In this document: piece after piece, positions 33,166-45,200 of the stretch
Numbering within the stretch: the first letter of the stretch is position 1
Layout of the letters: every line of letters starts with the position of its first letter
Source: Calliopum simillimum
Lineage: Eukaryota; Arthropoda; Insecta; Diptera; Lauxaniidae
Length of the DNA stretch: 64,000 nucleotides
Assembly: GCA_951812925.1 (NCBI GenBank)
Contig: OX638371.1
Coordinates: 79,865,697 to 79,929,696, forward strand
Direction of reading: 5' to 3'
Position numbers and translations under genes: made by a program
The notes under the pieces: model-generated
Database searches by the model: none
The model's input: only the letters and a program-made list of their open reading frames with translations
What the model was told of the DNA's origin: nothing

Positions 33166-33879
33166 ACGATATATTTAAACTATACCAAAATGGCAACTGT
33201 GTTTGTGTGTGTGTTGGGGTGGGTGGGGGCTAGCAACCAGTAATTGTGGGCTGCTGTGGCATAATCTCCGTGTTGAGAGTTAGTTGTAGAAAAATGGTGA
33301 AAAAGTTTTGAGAACTCTCCCCCCGCCCCTTTTTTATTTTTGTTCTCTGGTAGGTAACAACAAAAAAGTTTCAGTGTTTGAGTTTCTCCCGAATACACAA
33401 CAAAATTGCAAGCAAAAGTTTTTAATTATTTTCAACTGCATTTTACAACAAACATGAGAGTTATAAACACTGACATATAGAGCATTGTACAGAGATTGAA
33501 CAAAATAAAAAGAGAAAAACAAAAAAGACACACCCATACAGTTATTGCGCATACATGTACACTTTTGTTTAACTGTAATTGTGTTACTGGTTATTTGTTT
33601 AGTCGCGTTGAGATTTTTTTATGCGATTTTCTCAATTTAATTGTGATTTTTATGTAGCTTTGGAGAAATGTTTGAACATTTTTTGGGAAAAGTCAGCTTT
33701 TGAAAAATAAGTTTTTGGAATTGAATGTGGTTGCATATGCGAGTGGCGTCATATCAATGATAATTCTTAACTTCGTAACAGTTTAGTTTAAAGCTTATTT
33801 TGAGCAAGGCTTTGAAACTTTTATACTTTTATGAATATTGAATATTGAATATGAATATTTTATGAATATACTTTTACTC

Positions 33880-34165
33880 AAAAATTTTTAGAAATAAAAA
33901 TTTTTGAAAAATTTTTTGCACAAAAGCTTCAAAAATTTTTATAATACAAAGTTTTTAAGTCTTTTACTAGTAAAGATTTTTTTAAGCTTCTATTACATAT
34001 AAGCTTTTCTAAAAAGTTTTTTAGAAAAAAAGCTAAAAGTTTTTAAAAACTTTCATTTTTAAAAACTCTCATATAAAAGTTTTTTCAGAAAGTTTTCTGC
34101 CATTTTTATTTTTAAAAGTTTTTTATAAAAGTTTTTCATAAAAACTTGTCACAAAAAAGTGTTTT
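33880..34165. repeat. AAAAGTTTTT-type degenerate repeat, left block
   Basis: Repeated AAAAGTTTTT/AAAACTTTTA words with many variants. A similar block is at about 37080-37415, on the far side of the hAT-type palindrome and its flanks, so one low-complexity tract may have been split. Confidence 0.6.
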
Positions 34166-34191
34166 TTTTTAACAAACACATCATAGTGCAT

Positions 34192-34215
34192 GTTTACGCG
34201 AGGAATCGCGTAAAC
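34192..34215. repeat. Perfect 9-bp hairpin GTTTACGCG/CGCGTAAAC
   Basis: A short perfect inverted repeat with a 6-base loop (AGGAAT), directly after the low-complexity block. It may be an end of an unrecognised element, but no partner end was found. Confidence 0.6.
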
Positions 34216-34328
34216 TTTAACTCCCAAATTCTAGTGAGATCCCTCGCCGAACGGCAACACTGTCCACTCGCACGATCTGTAACTACTCGTTACAGTCTGC
34301 TGTCAAAGCTTTGAATAAGTATATATAC

Positions 34329-36176
34329 TAGAGTGGTCCAAAATCCGAAAGTGTTAAAAAGTCAAGGTGCGCGCGAATTTTCTAAATCCTTGGATCCTGC
34401 TGATTACAAAAAGTGCTTTGGAACCAAAAAAAAATTGCGTTTAGATATTCCGCAACGAGCTTGAAGGTACTCTTTTGGGAATTTTTGAGTTTTTGAGTTC
34501 TCTTTTTAATTTAAACGCAATACCTTTTGAACCAGATAAAGTATTTGCAAAACTTAAATTTCATATTGTTAGGAATATTTTGAGCCATGTTTTGCATCAA
34601 TAATAATTAATCTACTTTTTGCCAATTTTTTTTAGCAGCACCTTAAACTTAAAAATTTGTTAATTTTTTGAGGTGTTTGCACTTTCAACAACCGATTTTT
34701 TTGTTATTTTGCTCTGGCAAATTTTTTTAAACATTTTTATATTTTTATGCATTAATTTATCTTTAAAGTAATTCCAATAACTAAGCTATTTGTAACACTT
34801 TTACTCACTAAAAACTATTAAGTATAATTAAATTAGACTCAAAAAAAAAATTAATTTTAGTGTTTTCAAGGCATTGAAATAAGATATCTTAATGGGATGA
34901 CGTAAAGTAACACTTTTTTTTATAAAATCATTAGTTCCTAATCTTCTGAGTAAAACAACATTCCTTGCAATATCGAAATTTTTGCACTTCATGTTATTTT
35001 TGGGCAAAATAGGTTAACAGATAGTTTTCATAGATCTTAAAAAACTAAAAAAAATTTTGTCAAAAATAAACTTAAATAGCCATTTTCGATGTATTTGTTA
35101 CTGCTGATTCCGAATTTGGTCTCAAAATCGCTCTATCTGGTACAGTTAAGGAGATATTCAAACATAAATGTATAAAAAACACCGTTTTTGCTCTTTTAAA
35201 AGTGATATTACAAGTCAAGGTTACTTTCAGCCACAAAAAATGGTATAGTGGTTAAAAGTGCCAGTTTGTTTCTTTAAAATCGAATTTAAATTATACCGAT
35301 ATCTTTTTTATTCTCGGAGTTATTCTAACCTAAAAAGTTGAAAAAGTGCAAAAAAAAAACGTTTTTTTATTAATTCTGCTTACGAAATTTCAGGGGAACA
35401 AAGAGATATCGATTTAATTTAAATTGGGGTTTCAAGAAAAATTCCGTCACTCTTATTTCCAATACCAAGCTGAAAGTTACCTTGTCGTTATATAACAGCT
35501 TCAAAATGATCAGGATTAGGATATCTCTAAAACCATACAAGATAGAGCAATTCTGAGACCGGATTTAGAATTTTCATGAACAAATACATCACAAATGACT
35601 ATTGTTGTTTCTGTTTCACCAGGAAAATTTTAAACTCAAAGTTTTTTTTTTGGCCAAATTTGATTAAACTTTACGGTTTTTAGCAAGTAAAGTGAAGCTG
35701 GTGGCTTAGTTGTTGGAGTCAGTTGATAGATAAATTAATGCGTAAAAAAAAAAAAAACATAAAAAAAAATTCGCTAGAGCAAAATAAGAAAAAAATCGGT
35801 TCTTGAAAGTGCAAATAACTCAAAAAATTAACAAATTTTGAAGTTTAAAGTGCTGCTAAAAAAAATTGGGAAAGACAACATTAATTATTATTAATGCAAA
35901 AAATGGACCAAAATATTTTTAACAAAATGCAATTTAATCTTTGCAAATGCCTTATCTAAATCAAAATATATAGCGTTTAAATTAAAAATAGTACTCAAAA
36001 ACTCAAAAATTCCTAAAAAAGTACCTTCAAGCTCGTTGCGGAATATCTAAACGCAAATTTTTTTTTGGTTCCAAAGCACTTTTTGTAATCAGCAGGATCC
36101 AAGGATTCAGAAAAGTCGCGCGCACCTTGACTTTTTAACACTTTTCGTTTTTCCATACAAAATTTGGACCACTCTA
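34329..36176. mobile_element. hAT-type element that is palindromic over its whole length
   Basis: Ends read TAGAGTGGTCCAAAAT and, reversed, TAGAGTGGTCCAAATTTT. The flanks are a perfect 8-bp duplication ATATATAC (34321-34328, 36177-36184). TAGAG fits the hAT YARNG end rule. The inverted similarity continues far inside: shared blocks include GTTAAAAAGTCAAGGTGCGC, CCTTGGATCCTGCTGATTAC, TTCCGCAACGAGCTTGAAGG, AATAATAATTAAT, GCATTAATTTATCT and, near the centre, GGTCTCA-AAT(C/T)GCTCTATCT. Arms are about 0.9 kb around a centre near 35250. The outer ~500 bp are closely matched, the inner part less so. No transposase. Confidence 0.9.
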
Positions 36177-36184
36177 ATATATAC

Positions 36185-37079
36185 TTTCTAACCCTAACGA
36201 GTGTTGCCGTCTCCCTTACTCTTATGCGAAATAAACTGCTAATAATAGCTGAATGCAAATTCTCAACTTGACACTTTAGAAAGTCTAAAAGTCTAAGTTG
36301 AAAAAAACTTCACTCGTTGAAAATAACCCAAGAAGCAAGCAATTGCAGCTCTTTTTAATTGTAATTTTTATTATTAACTTTCAATTTTATAAAGTTTATT
36401 TTTCTGTAAAAGTAAATTTAACTTAAATCAAAGTGTTCCTGGTTATCCTTTTTATGCAAATTTCTTCATTGCTCGCGTATAAGCAAGAGCGATTCATCGC
36501 TTTCCTTCGAAGTGTCATCGTCGCCAATAGCAACGAATTCAGCTCATAAAGGGCGACTTCCAAAGTGACTCCAGGCTACCCCAGCGGTTCCTTGTCTGAG
36601 GAACAGACTCATGGACATCGCCAGAGACTTTCCATCGCCATCGTGAGTATGCCCAGCGGGCTAAGAGCGTCTCTACAATCATTGTAGCAGCGGCAGCCGA
36701 CTCTTATCAAAGGTATACCCATGAAATTTTATATATAGTGAAAGCTATAAATTTTTGGTCCACGACCAAACAGTGGAAAAAAAAAGTATTTTGGAAAAAG
36801 ACCCAGTGCCTGAAGTATATAAAATTACACTCATACGTATGTCTAAAGAGCTGGCAGATAATATGTTACAGTGTTGACAGTTTTGTACCAATTTTTTAAA
36901 AAAATTTTAAACATGAGTTAAAGTATATACGACCCCTCTAAGTGACTATTGTAGGCCCTTTTTGTGAAAAAAAAAAATGTACGACACCAATCCCTTTTTT
37001 TAAAAAAAAACTGCATTTCACTAATTGCTGAAGACAAGTCAAAAATATATTTTAGATATGAAATTTTTGGATCATAACG
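36185..37079. other. Non-coding stretch with a GC-richer block
   Basis: About 36470-36715 is markedly less AT-rich than its neighbours and looks like unique or old coding/LTR-like sequence, but no frame or family was recognised. The motif GTGTTGCCGT near 36202 is an inverted match to ACGGCAACACT near 34252, outside the hAT-type element. Confidence 0.4.
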
Positions 37080-37415
37080 CGTTTTTTAAAAAAAATACAA
37101 ACTTTTATGCAACAAGTTTTTCTAAAAAACATTTACACAAGACTTTTAAAAATAAAAGTTGAAAAAAAATTTTTGAAGAAACTTCTATTTAAAAACTTTT
37201 AGGGATAAAAGTTAATAAAAACTTAAAAAAAAAACATTTCAAAATAAAATTTTTTATAAAAGTTTTTTTTTTGAGTTTTTTTTTTAAAAAAAATTTTTTA
37301 AATGTTTTTCAAACTTTTAATTCAAAAAGCTTAAAGTTTTTTAAAATTTAATCGAAATGGTTTAATAGTTTGAGGTCTGACTAAGCTTTTAAAAACAAAA
37401 CTATCTAAAAGGTTT
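37080..37415. repeat. AAAAGTTTTT-type degenerate repeat, right block
   Basis: Same word composition as the block at 33880-34165. Confidence 0.55.
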
Positions 37416-39243
37416 ATTTAAGGTATACTTTGGACAAAGTACTTATCCGGAAAAGACCAATTTAGTGCGTTTCTTTACCAGAACTTTAAGGTCGTGCTTC
37501 AAACTTTGGTCATCAATCGAAAAACAGTTAAGATCATCGTATTATGCCATAAATTTGAGATTTTTTGTCATAATTTGAACTGAATTGGAGCCAGAAAGGG
37601 ATGTTAAGCGAAATGTTCGTGCCATATTCTCAGATTATACATATGTGTATCGTAAGGTATATGTGTACTAGTGCGGCTTATACTTTCATTCGTTGCAATG
37701 GTTTGATAGAAAGCTCTGTATAAGAGCCACATTACCTTCAAACACTCTATAAATTATAGAGTTGGTATAAAGAACCATGGTATAACGAAAGCTATCAAGT
37801 CTTGGCCTACGGAAACCTTACGTATGATGGTATTATATTATCAAAAATCGTCAAAATTAGCGTATGTAATTTGTTTCCAGGTGGGTAGAAATGACTTGCT
37901 AACATTTGTAGGTTTATAATTCTGTAGAGATCGATAAGGGTATCATCTAGGTGGAATAGAGGTGGATGCCGATCTTATTGTACACCGTTTCTCAGACAAT
38001 CTTACCATTAAAATAAGCCTTAAACTTGGGAGCTTATACAATAAAAATTTTAGTTTAATTTTAAAACCAAAAAGTATTTATGCAGAACAGTGCCAAACAA
38101 GGTATTATTTTTAAACTATTTCGGAATAAATTTCATACTTTTTTGGCATAAATTTCAAACTCTTCTGGAAAAAAATCGGAATTTAATACCAAAAAGTTTA
38201 AAATCAATGCTAAAAGGAATCAAAAGTAAGAAAAGTAAACTGTTGTTTTTTAGTGAGTACCTACGAATTGATACTGCAAAGATTAAAACAGCTTGAACTG
38301 GCTATTTGTTCGTAAGAACTCATGTGGAGATTTTATGTATTCCCATAAATGCCCATTGGAGAACTTGCAGACACAGAAACTAGAATTTTCACTGTGATTA
38401 TCAGACTTTGGTAAAAGAGAGAAAAGGTTTATTGGGATTTCAAGGTGGGCCAAGTTAGTGATTCAATCGAATTTATCATTGTGTAACACAGTAGAGCTCT
38501 TTGCGACTAATCAGAAAACCTGAGTGCAACTGTTTGTTTTTAATTTTACTTTATATTTCTTTTTCTCAAGCTGCTCATAAATAGGCAACAACATTTTTTA
38601 AGATTAAAAATTTTTAATATTTAAAAACGTTATATTATAAAGAACATTTTTAAAGTATCAAGAACTCATGTATGTATATTAAGTATATGTACAATATTTA
38701 TAAAAAAAAATAATTTAGAACAGCGCAACTCCATATGATACAAAAATAAGTTTAAAGTATATGCGGCTAAATGTGGGTTAAATACTTAAGTAAATACAAT
38801 GAATATAAAATATTTTCATAAACAACTGTAAGAAAATTTAAATTAATTTCAGTGCTGCCAACGCACATCCTGTAAACGTAATGCGTAAACATTAGAAAAC
38901 AAATAACAACAAAGTTTAGAGAACAACATTGTGTGCGAAAGTTGAAAAACTTTATTTTCGCGTGCGCATTCGTAATCCTATACAAGTACATTGCAGGTTA
39001 ACTAGCCCAATTGGAAATTATGTCATTAGAGTAGGTAATATGTTTAACTAACAAAATATAGTATAAAGAATGTAATGCATATTTGAATGAGTTTGTTTCT
39101 TTTTTGTCTAATATAATAGACGAATCAGTTTTGCTATTTTCGCGAAATTTTCTAGAACTACCTTGAGTAGCTCTGTTTATATAGCATATGTGGTATGTGC
39201 CACGTTCACTTGTCAAAAAAACTAACTTTCCCACTGAAAAGTT
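37416..39243. other. Non-coding stretch
   Basis: No gene, RNA or terminal repeat was recognised. Confidence 0.45.
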
Positions 39244-39247
39244 TTAA

Positions 39248-40484
39248 CCCATTAATGCCCAACGAGAACCACAGTAGATACGATTCTGAAATTTTCAGGA
39301 GTTATCCTCCTGGACTTAAGCTATGTTTATTAAAAAATTTTTTACTAAGACTTGGTTAGGAACAGCTCAATGACTGGGTGCCATATGGCACCGCTGGGCA
39401 TTCATATACATTTGTTTTTTTTTATGTAACAGGAAAATTTTACTGTTTTTAGTAAAAAAAATGTCCTTGTATGTACTTAAAACAATTAAATTACATATTG
39501 TTTATCACTAACTAGTCAAAATAAAGCTTTAAACTTAGATTATAGCATATGTTTGGTCACAAGACCAAATGTAGTAAAATCAGTTAAAATTTTACTTATA
39601 TAAATTATTAAATCAAGTTTTTCGTTTGATAATTTTCTTTTTAAAATGTTTAATTCTATTTTCCATTTAAATCGCACAACTTTTGTACATTTCCTTTTGT
39701 TTAAACTACGCGCCTAACGCAAATTAGACGACATCTTTATTTTCAATTAAAATTCTCTTTACTCAATTTCATGGAAAAGTCATGTTATTATGTAGCCCTT
39801 ACGGCTTGACTTTCGACATGAATAACTCAGTTCAATTATAACCGTACGTGCGAAACTGTGTAAATTTCAAGATCGATTGTAAATTAAGTTCTATATCGTG
39901 TTTTAAAAATATTACTCAATAAAGTTTAAAGAATTAAAATTAACTATTTGAGTTGTTTTTGCCCATGAACAATAACTTATTTAAACCCCCATTTAAATAC
40001 CTTACGAACCCAAGTCGAACCCTTGGGTAGAAATTTGTGCTAAACTCATTTTAGTGCGTATTTCGAAGGTGTCAAAATAGGCACCTTTAACAGCATAATT
40101 AAGGAGAAAAGTAATAGTATGTTCGACTGCAAGGATTAAATCCTGCAGATGCACTAAAACACTCAAATGGCTCTTAAATTAAAACTTATTCCCTAAAAGT
40201 CAAAAATAAAAATCCAACATGCAGAATTTATATTATACAATTTGCGTTGTGATGAGAGTTAACACCCGCTAACATACACAATGTATTTTTGGCTAATGCC
40301 CAGCGGTGCTGTACCACGAACACTTGACATAAACAAACGAAAAAACAATTTTCAATAGCTGGAAAAATACCCAAATTCATAATTATCTAGTTTTGAAAGT
40401 CGTAACTTCTTTTGATTAATTTTAAATCATTTTTGAAGTTAACTTAGTTTTGGGTGCCGTATGGCACCGCTGGGCACTAATGGG
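39248..40484. mobile_element. piggyBac-type non-autonomous element (1237 bp)
   Basis: TTAA flanks both ends (39244-39247, 40485-40488). The ends are CCCATTAATGCCCA and, reversed, CCCATTAGTGCCCA (13 of 14). A subterminal motif GCACCGCTGGGCA lies beside a perfect palindrome GGTGCCATATGGCACC at 39377-39392. The same motif adjoins the right end (40453 onward), and an inverted copy, TGCCCAGCGGTGC, is at about 40297. TTAA targets, CCC ends and internal repeats are piggyBac traits. No transposase was seen. Confidence 0.85.
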
Positions 40485-40488
40485 TTAA

Positions 40489-42009
40489 AGTCGCTGTCGT
40501 TTTTCTTTATTCTAACTGGGAATAACTTTTAATTTCTATTTTTTTTTTTAATTTTATTGAAATATTTTTGTATGTCTGTGCAGGTTTTTCTTTGCTCGCA
40601 ATGTCATAGCTCATTATTTGCCTTCTATGAAATCTGTGGCACACGAAGACATTGTTCCTCATTATAGAAAATACAAGCGAAATGTTAAAAAGTCTTTCAT
40701 GTCTAGCGATTTTCAACTAAAGCTGCAGGCTATTTGAAAAAAGTTTACCTTTCTTATCAGACAGTGAACGCATGTAAAGGGTGTTTTTTTAAGACACAAA
40801 ATTTAAACACAAACAAGTTGTTTTATTGAATGAATTTTTTATGTAATTATGATAGATTTTTTATGGAATTTAATGTCTGAAAACAATGGACAATATGAAC
40901 AGTCAAATTTTATTTAATTTTTTCAAGTACCTGGAGCCATGTATGCAGCAAACATTTTCAAACATATTCAAAATAATATGCTATACTTTGGCGAGTGTTC
41001 TGTTTCTTGATTCTAGTACTAAAATAACCTACTCTCATTAAATGTTTTGAAATAATTTATAAAGCAAACACGAAAGATACTACAGTTGTCAGTCACCTGC
41101 TAAAAGTTTTTAGTGGTAGACTTTAAATATTTTAATTTCTTTAGATTGCTACGTATAAGAATGTTCTAGCTTTTACCATCTGAATCCCTTTGAGAGTAAA
41201 ATCATTAATACTTTGGCATATATAGGGTGTTTTTTTAAGCACGATTGAATTTGAAACTGTAAAAAATAACACAAAAAAATTAAATTGTAATCAAAATATT
41301 TTTTCTTTTTGGAAGATCAATAACATCCTTTAGAAAAATTGATGATGCCACGTTAATTTAACAACATAAGGTGAAAATACTGGTTTTTTAACAGATTTTT
41401 AATTTGAAATTTGTATGGTAGAAAAATGTCACATTCATATTGTCACGTGTCGATTTAGATTACGAGCAAAATAAAGAAAAGTACAGAAGATATTTGAATC
41501 AATCAAAATACATTACAAAGTAACATAATTGTATAAAATTCTGAAATTAGTCGCACTAAAAAGTTCTGATTTGCTTCGCTGAATTCTGATTTTCTTTGAG
41601 TTTGTCACGTTCGTTTTGAGTCTTTTTTTGCGTGTATCTTGGAACTAGGACTTCGCCTGCTATTTACTTTGGCATTTATTATAGTGCTACCTAAGAGCTA
41701 TAGAGTTAAGCAAAAACTAAAATAAAAATATGTTTTACTTCCACTTTTTTTACACTTTAAATGTGTATGACGGTCACGTTCGGCAGTTAGAAAATGTCTA
41801 TATGTGAGAAAAAAAAATGCTGCTATCTTTAAACATTCACACTTGTAATAAGCAGATTATTCATTTTATTAGAAAGTCACATTTCAATCTGAATGTAGAG
41901 TCCATGTATGTTTTAAAATCTTTGTAACTTTTATCAACAAGATTAGATTAAATTAGAGTGGTGGCTTAGTAAAACGATGCTAAGCCTAAGTAGCACAGTT
42001 AGTGCCATT
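40489..42009. other. Non-coding stretch with a repeated GGGTGTTTTTTTAAG word
   Basis: AGGGTGTTTTTTTAAG occurs at about 40778 and 41225 in the same orientation. Such words occur at the ends of some insect Tc1-like elements, but no opposed end was found. Nothing else was recognised. Confidence 0.4.
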
Positions 42010-42270
42010 TTAACACCACATAAGTGATCGGGCTGGCTGATAGGAGAGGTTGTCAGGGTCTGGATTAGATATCCTATACAGGAAACTGTAAATGATATTT
42101 GTATCCATTATGTTCTTGTTGCAGTTGAGCAGGAGGCCAAGCCTGCAGGCATTGAAAATCACGTAAACTTCCACCTGAAAGACGCTAGCTAAATTAGGTA
42201 AGCTCAAAGATTGAGATATTTTGAGGTCTTTTGAAAATACACCCGCACCCGCACCATCAAAGTCAACTCG
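42010..42270 (-). pseudogene. Non-LTR retrotransposon RNase H fragment
   Basis: On the minus strand an unbroken frame reads DGAGAGVFSKDLKISQSLSL, then PNLASVFQVEVYVIFNAC. This matches the start of the RNase H domain of insect LINEs (DGS...GAGxxF...LP...SVFQAEVxAI), including Asp and the Glu of QVEV. Downstream the similarity fades into ISNPDPDNL. The reverse transcriptase is absent. No ATG; it is a fragment of a larger ORF2. Confidence 0.7.
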
Positions 42271-44490
42271 ATAGTTAAATTGTCAGTACTCTGGCATCAA
42301 TAGAACAAAGAAAATATCTAGTCATAATATGATTTTTGAAATCATCAATAGAATAATCTTCATTATTCTGAAAACAATATGAAAAAATGGAGCATCAACT
42401 TGTGTGCTAGATATTACTAATTGAGTCAATTTTCGTAATCAATTATAAGTCTCTTGGTATGTATCTGAAATAGTAGATCTTTAACATTTTGAGCTCTTCA
42501 GGTCACCACCTAAAGATGTTTGCTATTTATTACCAGTTAAGTTGCTTGGCCTTGGCAAGTGTATTTTATACACTTTAAACTTCCACGACAAAAAAAATTC
42601 TAGCTGTTTCTAGTTTTGACACTCCGTTGGCAAAATCGACAGTACTCTAGTATCAGCCTAAAAAGGTAGCCCCATTTTTATTATCAAATTTAAAGGCCAT
42701 ATATTGGGATTCTTTATTTTGAGAGAACAAATCAAATTTTTAAATTTGAAAATTATAAAATATAAATTAATATGAAAATTGCGAAAAAAAGTTTTATAGG
42801 AATATGAGAGTAAAGTAGAGTTGTACAAAAAAGCGCGTATGAGTTCTAAATGCTCCCTTTTTTAAGAAAATTAAATCGTCAATTTTTAATCTTTAAAGCA
42901 GTGTAATGCAATTAGCTTTATCACAGGATTAAATTCAACGCCTTCAAGTTGACTTAAAAAAAATTTTAATGTGACATTCCTAACAAGACGCTTAAAACAT
43001 CAAACGTATAATAAAAAACAAAAAAAAAAATGTTTATACAAAAAAAAAACTTCCATATTCCCAGCATTAAGCACTTTTTCTTTAGCACACACACAAAGTA
43101 AACGCTGCAAGGCTATGAAGCGCAATGTGGAGGCTGACAAATGTTAAAAAACAAACGGATTTGCTGACATTAACTCAACCACGCTTCCACGCGCAGCGGC
43201 AACAGCAACGCAAAGTTTTTCTTTATCGGCTTCTTTTTAGCGCGGCAGCGGTGAAACCGCATTAAAAACTTAGCGCGCGCTAAAGTTAAAGCCAGGGGGC
43301 AGGCAGGCGGTTGAATTCAGTTGAAAGTTGAATCTCAAGAATATGCATACATGCATATGATGTGTAAGGAGTTGGCAGCAGCAGCAGGATATGCTGTAAC
43401 TGAAACTCCTGCTTAAGAGAAAACCTCGATGGGAAATGTTCAGCACGTTCAGCTTATGAGTATGTGTATGCAAAGCATTTGTAAAGTTTAAGTAAAAGAA
43501 AAATAAATGAAATTGTATAAAGAAATTTTTGAAATAAAAGACATGAAAAATTAAAGAAATAAATATTTCAAGTAAAGCGGAAAGGAAGCGCAGTAGCGCG
43601 AATTCGAGTAAGTACATACCGGGAAAAGTAAAAAAGTAATAAGTTTTTTTTGACTTCTTTTACATTGAGCTGACGGGGTTAACAGGAACTTTTAACTATT
43701 TGTGATATTTATAAGAAATTTGAAAAAATTTTTGATTTTTTCTTGTAGAAAGTATTATCTTACACAGGGTGTAAACGCTAAGTTTCTGAAGCTTCTAGGA
43801 GGTGTTAGAGGAGATCCAGATTAACAAAGATTTTGTAAGTTCGTGGAGGGTCTAGGAGTTATAGCGAAAAACCTAATTTTTCATAAAAAACAGTTTTCGT
43901 TTCTCCCTAATATTTCAGAGAAAACATTTCTATGGAAATTTTTTTTGTAAATCAAATTAGAAAAGTAGGTTTTTCCACATAACACCTCAAGGGTACATTT
44001 AAAACCATTCCATCACTGACAATTTTTTGTTAATCTAGGCCTCTTCTTCTGTATCACCTCCGAAAAGATTCGTAACATTAATCTTTACTCTATGCATAAT
44101 TAGATTTTAGGGATATTTTTCTTCAGTTAAAATAAGATAAAAAATTTTCCCAAAGAGGATAAACCTTATGGGTAACGTTTTCCACATAAGTCGTTACTTT
44201 TCAACTCTTAGTTTATAACTTTGTGAGGAGGGAAGTTGGCGGAGCCTCGTTTTCCTCCTACAAATCGTCGTGTCGTAGAAAATGCTTATTATTATGTAAC
44301 ATATTTTTATTTTATTTAATCATTTCGTAGTTTCTCGCTATAATATATTAAAAAAAGTCAACTCAAACATATGAAATGTAATCTATTTTGTTATTATTAA
44401 TTAAAATATGGATTTACTATCGTTAACAAGAACTTAGCCAAGAAAAATAAGCGTAGTTTAGTTTAAGGTTAAATCCCCATCACATCACTA
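42271..44490. other. Non-coding stretch
   Basis: A less AT-rich patch at about 43085-43335 with CAGCGGCAACAGCAACG and GCGCGCGC words could be regulatory or conserved DNA; no coding frame supports a gene. GACAGTACTCTAGTATCA near 42637 resembles GTCAGTACTCTGGCATCA near 42281. Confidence 0.4.
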
Positions 44491-44515
44491 AATGTGATAT
44501 AAACGGCAACACTGC

Positions 44516-44546
44516 ACAACAGCTGTTTCTGACTCACAGCTGTTGT
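44516..44546. repeat. Perfect 11-bp hairpin, ACAACAGCTGT
   Basis: ACAACAGCTGT at 44516-44526 is inverted perfectly at 44536-44546 with a 9-base loop. It holds two CAGCTG E-box cores. It lies at the start of a less AT-rich block (44490-45500) that may be an undefined LTR-like repeat. Confidence 0.8.
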
Positions 44547-44906
44547 TCGATTTGTTCAATGTCAAAGAATCATAGCAAAAATTTTGACACACAGCAGTTG
44601 ATCGAGACAGTCTTTGCGTGGCCGGCGTATGACAAACAACAGCAGCAGTAGCAGCAGCAGTAAGCAAATGTAGCAGACAAGGCGGAAAGCAACAACCGAG
44701 AAGAAAAGAAAAGAGTGAGGGGTCACACAAACGAGAAGCCCGATAATAGATGAGTTATTCGTGGGTGCGATCTATCCTCAAATGGGACTGGATATGCAAA
44801 CATCAGCGTAGCAAATGGAGTAAGGGGAATTTAGTCGCTTACAGAAGAGCACTGTAGTCAATAGCGTGAGCGTAGTACAGGGAAATAGTGCTCGGTGGCT
44901 TTAGAT

Positions 44907-45200
44907 GTGAGCAGCCCGATACGATATCAGCTACTCACGACTAGAGAGTACGCGTTCAAAATAATACCATTGGTTAGGTGTGAGCAGCACAATACTATAT
45001 CAGTTACTCACGGCTATAGGCCACGCGTTCAAGAAAAGTATCCATTGCGTTAGGTGTGAGCAGCCCAATAGTATATCAGCTATTCATGGCTATAGAGTAC
45101 GCGTTCAATAAAAGAAGCCATTGTGTGAGCAGCCCACTACGGTATCAGCTACTCGCAGTTAGAAAATACGCGTTCAAGAGAATACCATTGCGTTAGGTGA
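44907..45200 (+). repeat. Four ~73-bp tandem repeats
   Basis: Units starting GTGAGCAGC at 44907, 44980, 45056 and 45125 share ATATCAGCTACTCACG-like and TACGCGTTCAA blocks and CCATTGCGTTAGGT ends. The surrounding block ends with GAATAAAGAAATGAAA and a GTTCGTTACA motif, suggesting an LTR, but no target duplication was found. Confidence 0.85.

Noticed and set aside
40778..41240. Tc1-like element bounded by two GGGTGTTTTTTTAAG words
   Set aside because: The two words are in the same orientation and no transposase or opposite end was found.
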